A DNA stretch of 64,000 bases, taken from the NCBI GenBank assembly GCA_030248215.1, contig JASANG010001923.1, forward strand, positions 2,501 to 66,500, in the 5' to 3' direction. Source of the stretch: Enoplolaimus lenunculus. Its lineage: Eukaryota > Nematoda > Enoplea > Enoplida > Thoracostomopsidae. The notes under the pieces are model-generated. The model did not search any database. It was not told where the DNA came from and saw only the letters and a list, made by a program, of their open reading frames with translations. Both the position numbers and the translations under genes were made by a program. Positions 1-11,400 of this stretch are shown in pieces (the stretch's first letter is position 1; each line of letters starts with the position of its first letter).

Positions 1-1517
1 TCGGCCCCTGTCTAACTGTTAAAGTATTGCTAGACAGAATATACTTTGAAATAACAACAACAACAACAACAACAACCACCACCACCACAACAACGACGAC
101 GACAACCACAACAACCACAACAACCACAACTACAACAACAACAACAACAACCACCACCACCACCACAACAACAACAACCACAACAACAACCACAACAACC
201 ACAACAACTACCACGACAACCACATCAATTACAACAACCACAACAACCATAACAACAACTACAACAACTAAAAGACAAAAGACAACAACCACAACAACCA
301 AAACAACCACAACAACTACCACAACAACCACATCGAACATAACAACCACAACAACTACCACGACAACCACAACAACAACCACAACAACCACAACAACTAC
401 CACGACAACCACATCGACCACAACAACTACAACAACAACCACAACAACCACAACAACTAATACGACAACCACATCGACCACAACAACCACGACAACAACC
501 ACAACAACCAAAACAACCACAACAATCTACAACAACCATAAAACAACAACAAAAAACAACAACACAACAACCACAACAAACCGCAAAACAAACTACAACA
601 ACTACAAACTACAACAACCACAACAACCACAACACTACAACAACTACAACAACTACAACAACTACAACAACTACAACAACCACAACAACCACAACAACTA
701 ATACGACAACCACATCGACCACAACAACCACAACAACTACCACAACAACCACATCGAACACAACAACCACAACAACTACCACGACAACCACAACAACAAC
801 CACAACAACTACCACGACAACCACATCGACCACAACAACTACAACAACAATCACAACAACCACAACAACTAATACGACAACAACAACAACTTACAAAACA
901 ACAACAACAACAACTACAACCACAACAACTACAACAACAACAGAACACAACAACTACACAACAACAACAAAAACAACCACAACAACCACAACAACTACAA
1001 CAACAAACAAACACAACAACAACAACCACAACAACTAAACAACAACAAACCACATAACAACAACCACAACAACCACAACAACCACAAGAACAACAACCAC
1101 CACCACAACAACAACGACAATTACGACAACAACAACAACCACAACAACAACCACAACAGCAACAACGTCAACCACAACAACCACAACAACCACAACAACC
1201 ACAACAACTACCACGACAACCACATCGACCACAACAACCACAACAACCACAACAACCACAACAACCACAACAACTACCACGACAACCACATCGACCACAA
1301 CAACCACAACAACAACCACAACAACCACAACAACCACAACAACAACCACAACAACCACAACAACCACAACAACCACAACAACCACAACAACACCCACGAC
1401 AACCACAACAACCACAACAACCACAACAACTACAACGACAACCACAACAACAACCACCACCACCACCACAACAACAACAACCACAACAACAACCACAACA
1501 ACCACAACAACAACCAC

Positions 1518-1548
<31 letters not shown>

Positions 1549-1927
1549 ACAACAACAACAACAACAACCACAAACCACAACCACAACTACAACAACTACA
1601 ACAACTACAACTACAACCACAACAACGGCAACAGCTACAACAACTACAACTACAACAACCACAACAACCACAACACCTACAACAACTACAACAACAACAA
1701 CCACAACCACAACAACAACCACAACAACAACAACAACTACTACGACTACAACAACAACCACAACAACCACAGACATCCACAACAACCATGGCAACAACTA
1801 CAACAACCGCAACAACAACACCTACAACAACTACAACAACAAAAACTACAACAACCACAACAACCACAACAATAACTACAGCAACCACAAGAACTACAAC
1901 AGCAACCGCAAAAACCAGTATAACAGC

Positions 1928-2009
<82 letters not shown>

Positions 2010-2182
2010 GCAGCAGCAGCAACAACAGCGAGAACACAAACAGCCGTTACATTAATTATAACCCGACTAACATCACACAAAAAACAAACACCCAAAAAAC
2101 CAACCCCACGTCAGCATAACCCCACAAACTGGGACCAAAAAAACAATAGAAACACAGTCGACAAAGATACCTAAATCAATAG
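1..2182 (+). CDS. Thr-rich mucin-like exon of receptor A, built on an (AAC)n tract
   Basis: About 2.1 kb of ACA/ACC/ACT-type codons and related AAC/CAA phases. One frame reads almost pure Thr at 27-701 and again from 1788. The 3' end (ACTGGGACCAAA onward) reads TGTKKTIETQ.. to ATA G, then donor GTATGT at 2183. This parallels the paralogue's exon end (CCA AAA ATA G, then GTAAAA). The Thr frame and the frame at the donor are not the same, and stops break each frame in the middle. The tract therefore contains indels that are either real or sequencing errors in a microsatellite. The acceptor and exact 5' limit are not visible. Function by analogy: an O-glycosylated spacer lifting the distal modules off the membrane. 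Confidence 0.6.
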
Positions 2183-5100
2183 GTATGTAATGGCGGATCC
2201 AGAAATTAAGTGTTGCAATCTTTATCGGTTTCGTACCAATCAAACCTATGGGTTTTCTTATATGAACTTATAGATGTTGAACACAGAACAAAATTAATCT
2301 TAATTTCAGCGATTTAGAATTTGAACTACTTTACAAGTTTTTACGATAAATAAGTCTAAAATTTAAAACATAATATTGGTCATTTTCAAGAAACATAAGT
2401 CTGAAATTTAAAACATAATATTGATCTTTTTCAAGAAACATAAGTCTGAAATTTAAAACATACTTTTGATCATTTTCAAGAAACATAAGTCTGAAATTTA
2501 AAACATAATATTGATCATTTTCAAGAAACATAAGTCTGAAATTTAAAACATAATATTGGTCATTTTCAAGAAACATAAGTCTGAAATTTAAAACATAATA
2601 TTGATCTTTTTCAAGAAACATAAGTCTGAAATTTAAAACATAATATTGGTCATTTTCAAGAAACATAAGTCTGAAATTTAGAACATACTTTTGATCATTT
2701 TCAAGAAACACGACTGTAACATTGGGTATTTTTAAGACAAATCTGAAATATAAGACAGAGATTTGAAATTTTTTTAGACAGCGTAAAAGTTTTATAAAAA
2801 TATATTCACTTAGTACGCCGACGTTAATATAAATGCTTCAGTTTTTTGTAATTGCACAACCTTAAGACGTCTGTTTCTAGAAAATGAGAAACTGGTGTCT
2901 TATTAATTGCAACATAATGTTTTAAACATTAAAAAATTTGTGTCTGAAGAATACCAGATATAAATTTACGAATTTTCACGACTATCAATGTCTGAAATTT
3001 AAAAGTTTCGCTTCAAATATTTATGAATATAAAACACTTGACAATTTCAGGCAACATTTGTGTTTGGGGATTTACTTTAACAAATTTCAGGCGAAATTGT
3101 GAGTAACTCAGTTTCTCGTCTAATTTAATTTTAGCAGTTTGTCAAGTGACATCGCTTAGGATGCACGGAATACTATACTGGAACTAGTGATGCGGATCGG
3201 AACAGAAATAATTCGCGGAGCGATCCGATCTCAATAATTTCCATTAGCGAACCACTCCGATGCGATCGTATCCACAGCCGGATCGAACAGTTCCGATGCG
3301 ATCCTAACATGACACTTTCAACTTCTCAAAAAAATTAACATTGGGGACACAAAGTTAACCCCATCATCGATCCGATTCAAAGCTAAAATAACCCGATCGG
3401 CACTTGAGCCGATCCAAAACCATAATGTTTTTTCTATCCAATCCGATCCATATTTAAATCGAGGATTGAATAGGTCAAAGCCGACCAATCCGCATCGCAA
3501 TAGTTAATATAACTGGACAGTGAAAAAACATTATCGGGTAATTAAACTGGGACCGGATATCAAAGTCGTTAATTTTCTCATGAGTTCATAGCCAACCTAC
3601 AAATCCAAATTTCGAGTTTTTGCTTGTGAATTATTTACAAATAAAGCTTGTGACGCCAAATTTTTACGTAAATCTGTAATATTGACGTCATGGATCGAGC
3701 ACACGTTTCTTGCCAATGTTTATATATCGAGTTTTATTTAAAATTCAACCAATTATTGTATTAAAATGTTTTATTGATTTTCTATATATTTTTAGCTAAA
3801 TTTGTTTTTATAAAAGCTAAATTGATTATAAATTATTTTGTCAGATGCCGGCGTAAAAGTTTTCTTTTCGGTTCATTATTAAGAAGGCTTCGGGAAGTTA
3901 CAGCAAAACTGATTGTGTGTTAATAGAGACATAAGTTTAAAAATCGAAGCTTTTGTGTAAATGCGCATTCGCCAGTCAACGCATTTATCTTAGTGCATAA
4001 TCAAATGTAGAAGCTCAAAAACAGCACGCAATTGTCAGCCGTATTATTGTTACGGGTACGATCTTAGTGACCCTGACATTATTGCTTAGTTTTAGACAGC
4101 ACTGAAGAACTGATTGCGTTGTTGAACGCAGCCACGAGCGGCGACAGCCGAAAAGTGCCCCCCATTGGTTCTGGAATAAAAAAAGATCTTGAGTCGATGC
4201 CGGAAAAATTGACCCTTTCAAAAGATTTTGAGCTCACAGAAGACAAAGTTCCTGTCCGTATGTTTCACATTACAAACCAATAAAGTTTGCTCGAAGCGTC
4301 TGACTGTCAGCCTAAATGCTTAATACTTTTTTCAGCTTTTTACTTTTAGCTAAAAATAACAATTATATATCTTAGAATTACAGCGTTCACTGGTTCAGAT
4401 ATTTATGTTCTAAATGTCAATCATACTCTTATCCTAATGCATGCATTCTTAAATTATCTATGGCTACTTGTATAATATAATAATTAATACAAAATCGGGC
4501 CAATTCCTAAGCCTAAGCCTAAGCCATGCGTAAAAATGTGCATATTCTTAAGCCTAGGCCTAAGCCTAAGCCTAAGCCAGGCAAAAAATTAGTTTAAACC
4601 TTAAGCTTTTTTGGAGTAAAACCTACTGAAAGGTGACTCTCAAATAAATTTCTTGGCGTAAGTTTTAGCGTAGATTTCGCATTCTAGTCCCAGAGAAAAA
4701 CGTTCCGCCCTTGATGTTTGCATAGGCCCAAAATCGGTAAACATCATTCGGTTTTCTCTGTTGTCGTTGCAGCCTTGCAGTCAACCGCCGTAGATTGTCT
4801 ACTTTTATTAAATGTGGTGGTGAGATTGGTTTTGCAAAAGTAATCTAAAGTTTGTGAGAAAAGCTTAAATAAAACACTATTGACCGGTGATCAAATATTA
4901 AACGAAACACGCGTACAGTTTGAAAAGGTTTAAATGGGCTCAGGGCTTTGCTATTATTGTCGAGGCGAGTCGGCATCCTACGCCCTGCGTAACAATGCTT
5001 GCGCGGTAGCAAGCAATTCAAGTACCTTACTGCACACTGACAATTAGTATACAAAAATTTGAAAAAGTAAAACGCCACTCTAAATGTACCGAGACTTTCA

Positions 5101-5221
5101 AAGGCTTCTATTACAGTATATAAGCAGTGGTTTGACCGTTTCAATACAAATTTAGAATCCGTCACAGCTTTGAGCTGCTTCTCCAGCTATGACTCTCGTT
5201 TTTGACAAAGCGATCAGATAC

Positions 5222-5302
<81 letters not shown>

Positions 5303-5372
5303 CGTTGTTGTCGTTGTTGTTGTTGTTGTCGTTAATGTTGTTGTTGTTTTGTTGTTGTTGTTGTTGTTATTG

Positions 5373-5431
<59 letters not shown>

Positions 5432-5435
5432 TTTT

Positions 5436-5468
<33 letters not shown>

Positions 5469-8400
5469 TGTTTTCAGAATACTGTCTTGTGCCGTTTGAA
5501 ATTGACAACGGAACCGTTCACCTTCCGCTATTAAGAGGCAAACCAATGAAGAATGATACACATTACATAATTCGACAGGGCAGTTTCGTTGCATTCACTT
5601 GTGACAACGGAAATCAAATATCCGATCAAACGCCTTTGCGTTGCGCAGCGGATGGAAAATTTAATCTTCCGCGTCCTGTTTGTTGTAAGTGGACCAGATG
5701 AGTTAAGGTTTTTTGAGATGACCGCAAATTTTGCGGCTGTGGTTGTGAATAGGGCTCGTTTCCTCAAATGCGTACCGTACTTATCATCAGTTAACAATGG
5801 TTCGTCGCTAACTAACTGGTGATACGTGCTACACAAATTAAAATTTACCACATTATAGGCCCATAGACTGCGTATGCCGACAGACCAGGAGCGTATCTCT
5901 AATTCGGATTCAGCTGTGTCAGAAAAAGATTTTGTTTGTGCTAAGCCGTTGTGAACAATTTGCTAAACTCAAGAGCGAATGCATATATTTCAGTATATAC
6001 ATAACATGTTACCCTATTTCAGCTTTTCGACATCCAAAAGAAGTAAGTATATTGTTAGTTGAATGAGTCTATCGACTGTCAGCTAATTTGTGATACCAGC
6101 CTGTTACTTTTTTTGTTATCGTTCCTGTAACAAAGCAATAAAAGTTACTTCCGGACCAACATCGAACTGCAAAACAGCATCCACAACGAGTTTGCAACAT
6201 CTCGAATGTTAAAACGTAAACTTTTTTCTATTCTCAAGAACGAAAAGATTTGATTACAATTTTTCAAGCTAATTTTTTAGATGATTTCAAAGTATATTCT
6301 GTCTAGCAATACTTTAACAGTTAGACAGGGGCCGACGCAACGAGGTAAAAAGGGCAATATATATCCCACAACTATTCTGGAGAGGCAGCAAAACGCTTTA
6401 TGTACCAGACGTTTCGAATAACGTCCTAGAGATCAAATACATTTTTCTCACTAATGCTCGCTAGCAAAAAACTTTTAACACAAATATCCATATTTTCAAA
6501 TGCGTATAGCAAGTATCACTAGTTAGTGTTAGGTTATCGGACTCGCGAACGCGTGCAGTATAAGGCGTATGTCAAAATTTGTACAAAAGCAAGACAAATC
6601 AAATCAAAAAAACGGTGCTAAGGTTCAAAACTCATCGTTCAGTAATTGAAATGTTTTAAGTCCTATCAATAACTGGTGATAGGCGGTCAACACATTTGAA
6701 AATACGGGTCATATATATAATATATAATATATAATATATATACATATATACTTATATATAAATCATGTCATCAAAATAATTTTAGTTTTGCTCGTTTTAG
6801 AAACCGTATTCAGCGGTAGTAACATTGGTTACGAAAACCGCTCAAGTCTTAGGTTGCACATGGATTATTGCGGCATTGTCATGCAGTCTGATTATGTTTG
6901 GTCTGCTTCGGTGTGTTAATTTTTAACTGTCAAAAAACATTATCTTCAGTGTTTATGGTATAACTTTACTTATAACCTGGAAATTTTGCAAATGCAAGCT
7001 TCAAAGTTTAGATATATTCTGTTAATTAAAGTTAGAAACATATTATGAACAATTTTTGTAGAAACAGTTCCAATGTAATTTTAGACAACGAACCAGCGTT
7101 TACTATTAAGCGTTCAAAATTGCAGAAATCTATGCAATTTATTGTCAGTTTCTAACTTGGAAGAGGTAATAGCGAATTGAAACAGTTTAAACCTTTCTTA
7201 CATGAATATTTTCTATTTCGTCTGAGATCCAGTTGTACGCTAGAATTCCAACTTCGAAACTCTTGGATGGGAGGCGTTCTCTATCACCGTTGTTCTGCTT
7301 AAGAAACTTGACGCTAGATTCCAATTGGGCTCCCACGTGCTGCAGTGGTTTTGCACTGCACATATGTGCAGTAATTGTTAGTGATTGCGTATATGGTGCG
7401 TTGGTTCGCGTAGACAGTATGCGCTGAGTTGCTTACAGTATACTCTGTGTGAGAAGGTGTTGAACGCATCAATACTTCTCATAATAACGACCACAATTCC
7501 ACATATATAATTTGGCAAAATAAATCGGATGTTAAATTAATATTAGTTTATATACTGACTTAAACAGACTTTATGTGTAAACATTTATAGAATTTTGTCA
7601 CCGGAACGCATTTTGCAAATGGGTCAAGAATTGTCACTTTTGCTTGCACATATACTGATCCTGACAGTGCTCATTCCAAAAGAAGTACTTAGTGCGGTGA
7701 GTATTGATTAGAGCTTACCGAAACAATTATATTGCACCTTCATAAATAAATTGTTCAATCTGTTTCTATTCAGCAAAACATTGGATTAGAATTTAATTAT
7801 ACATTAGCAGGGGCGTAGCAGTCACCCCCCCCATAGCCCGATTTGGCGGCCCCCTACCCCTAAAGTGGCCCCCACCCTAACCGGTTGACATATAAACCGC
7901 TTAAGTTTTAAAATGCGTCTGGCTTCTTGCTCGCTCGCTCGCCAGCTTGGGGGCCCCCACCTTGGAATTTGGGGGGAGTCCCCATTCCTGCCTTTGACAC
8001 ATCGAAGCAAACAGTAGCATAAAGTAAATTAATATGGAATACCTCGCTGTTAGTTTTAGTTGCAAACAAAATTACTGTGTCGTACTTATAAGAAATATTA
8101 CAGAAAATAGAACCGCGATGTGAAATTGTTGCCATTACAATTCAATACGCATTTATCGCAAATGCAGCATTTGTGCTACTTGAAGCACTAAACAGCATGA
8201 GCGTTATGCTAAATATTGTGTCGATTCAACGGCTATTTTCCAATTATTTCTCGGTGATCATCTGTGTTGGTAAGTGTAGAGATATGACTATCATTGTTTA
8301 AACAACAGTATCGTTAGTTTGCGTATCGCTCCAGCAAAGCTATTTTTTGAAAAATATTAACTCTATCAACTTACAAACACGGAGGAGTCGTATATTCTAC

Positions 8401-11400
8401 TCTATGACTGTAGCATCTGTCGCTAGTTAGTAATAGGTTTTCGAATGAGCAAACTGCGACAGACGCTGATCTTAAGATATGTACATTGGCCGATGTAATG
8501 CAGAATTCACGTTATATAACCGGGGCAGCTTGGGACACGTTTTGTTCCTATTAGACTATTGGGTAACATTTTATCCGCTTATAGACCCCATATGGTGTTT
8601 AAAAATTCGTATTTGTCTGCTATTATCATGTGTGGGTCACGTTTTCTTGTTCAATATCATATGAATTCGAGGTATTGTCGCGAATATCATATGATGTATT
8701 TTCAAATGTCTGATTTGAAATTTGAATTTTTGAAGTCTGAAGCTGCAGCTCTAAGCAATTTTTTGTCAGAAACGATTTTCAGGCATGTATTTGGTATTTG
8801 AGAGCTGTGGTTTGTAAACCAATGTCATATGACATTCGGATTTTGTGTGTTAACCCGATATAAGAGACCGAAATTTAACGTTGACGTCGAATCAACATGG
8901 GAAAACCGAGACCCGCCTGCCCCAGTTATAACGTGAATCCCGCATAAGCATATTATGCGAAAAGTATGCAAATTTTCTAACTTATCATTCATTGGATCAA
9001 ATTGTCTAGACCTTATTAGAGAATACGAATTAATATCAGATCATTTATGAAGTGAGTTGAGCTTTACGTGAATTTTGGTTGCCGCCTTGTCTACGAATCA
9101 CGGATGTATATGTCGTAGGCTACTCTGCTATTCAGGCCAATTACCTATTGGCCTACAACAATCTGCTATTTTGCGTAATAGCAGTTTCGCCTAGGCTAAA
9201 CTGCTATTAAACTTATAGACCATTCAGATTTGATTATTTGGACAGACGCAACACAGTTAACCAATCAGAATTAGTTTTACATTACTGTTGGGTTGCTACA
9301 TCTTACGCAGCTATTTGGTCTAGGCCAACTTGCAATTTGCACAAAATAGCACATTGGCCTACGACATATATATCAAAATGGTTATTAATCTGTTTTGTTT
9401 TTATAAGTTGAAGTATACAAAAAAGTTATTTTTTACACTTAATTTCAGGTGTGTCAACCATTGCAACTGGTGTAACAGCGGTGTTTTCGTATGGATATTA
9501 CAAATCAGATTTTTCGTAAGTCTTTAATAATTACGCATAGAAAACCTTAAAATGAACATTTTTTTACGCGACAAACTATTCATGTTGTTCAGCTCAACTG
9601 AATTAATTATTTTCAAACTTTTACAGTTTCATGTCGATGCTGAACCTAAACGGATAGTAAAAATTAAACAGAAACGAAAACGAAAAACGGACATCGATTT
9701 TAAATACAATTTAAAATTTTGAAATAATTAATTTTTAAATTGTTAGATGCTGGATCAATTACGACGTATCAAGTGCATACTTAGGCTGTATTGTACCAGT
9801 TACACTGCTGTCAATGCTTGCACTGATATTTGTGGAATCTGCTGGAGTGCACTACGTTGCTGCAGTGCCACCAGCGCAAATCAACGGACTTGAAACGACA
9901 GCGATGTAATGTTAATGTTCAGCTTTTTGAATTGATTTGTTAAAAAACGCTTACTGGTTTTGTGTAGACTGAAGGAACAAATTAGCGTTTATGCCTTTAG
10001 TTTTACAGCTGTGTATATGTGTAGGTCACATATTCAAGTTAACATTTGCATTTAGAATTATTTCGAATGTATAATTCTTTTTTCATATGGATATTAGAGG
10101 TTATTGCCAGCCTTAATAGCAAACTTACGTAATTCTGAACTGTGACAGTCTTGTTCTAGCCCATATATAGAACAGGGCTGGAACAGTAGTACACGCGTAT
10201 TCCTAAACCTAAGCCTAAGCCTAAGAATGAGCCTACTGTATTGACCCGAAAAGAGGAAGGGTAATAAGAGGGGAGGGGGTCCCCATTTTGAGTCCGAATC
10301 AATAAGAGTCCCTATCCCTAATAAGAGTCCGTAAGCGGATAGGGTCCCTAAACCCTAATTAGAGTCCATAAATGTCAAATAATTCCAATTGTAGCGCATA
10401 AATTACACCAGAACCAAATCATTTGAGTTCGAAACTTTAAAGCGTACTTAAATTTTGAAAGTACATTCCTAATTATAGCCTTGTATTATCGCTCAAGCTA
10501 TTGACACAAGACAAATAAACGTTTAATTTAGCGGATAATTGTAGCACCGGATATATATCAGTAACGAAGGGCGGCGATCAGTCCCCCCTCTTATTCGGGT
10601 CACTACAGTAAGCGGTAAGGATGAGCCTATTTCTAAGCCTAAGCCTAAGCCTATGCAAAAGTTCGTCTGAAGCATAAGCTGACTCTATTACAGCCCCGCA
10701 GGAAAATGTTCCGACTCTGTTCTATACATGGGCACTTGATCTTTTGACTATCTTCTTCTTGATGCATTTCACGTTATAAAACAGCCATTTTGAGCTGGAA
10801 TTTCAAATAATAAGTGGTATAACGTGAGAGTTTGTGTAACTCATAGCAACGTTGATTTACATTGAAAATAGTTTTTTTAACTTTCAGCATATCACAATCA
10901 AGTTTACCAGTCAAAATGTTGCTGAATATTATTTCGTTTATTATTGGCTCGTACGCAACATACAGCTTAAACGCAGTATTCACAACAATTGTTTTTGTTG
11001 CAAATATTACGCTTGGATGGTATATTTGGACTTCGCACGCATTGGCTGATGTTCAGGTAAAGGGGATAGGCACTGGCTTGTAGCCGACATAAGATGCCAG
11101 AATGTGCCTAAAAACTGTCGTATGCGGAATTTCTGTTATAACTGGGGCAGTCGGTCACCAATTGTACAATGTTTGTTCGACGTCGACGCTGATGTTCAGG
11201 ATCTCATGCCGGATGAACGGACAAAGATCGAATGTCGCGTGACATCGGCTTGCGAGCCGCCACGGTATCGGATATCCAATGTGTAAAATATCCCGAATAT
11301 ACGCGATACTGAGGAACATTTTTGCGAATCTTCATATGATATTCCAAAATTACAACGTGCGTTTTATAATATTCAACGGAGCAGAGTAATATTTACATGC

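Noticed and set aside
225-2095. Minus-strand frames of poly-Val, poly-Cys and Cys/Gly over the start of the window
   Set aside because: They are the complement of the (AAC)n tract. The plus-strand Thr-rich reading is supported by the paralogous stalk exon and by its donor.
2331-2711. 126-codon minus-strand periodic protein
   Set aside because: Unit length 45 bp keeps the frame open automatically. No start context, splice signals or family, and it lies in an intron.
5202-5534. Poly-Val/Leu/Cys/Tyr frames
   Set aside because: GTT/ATT microsatellite frames running into the sushi exon in wrong phases.
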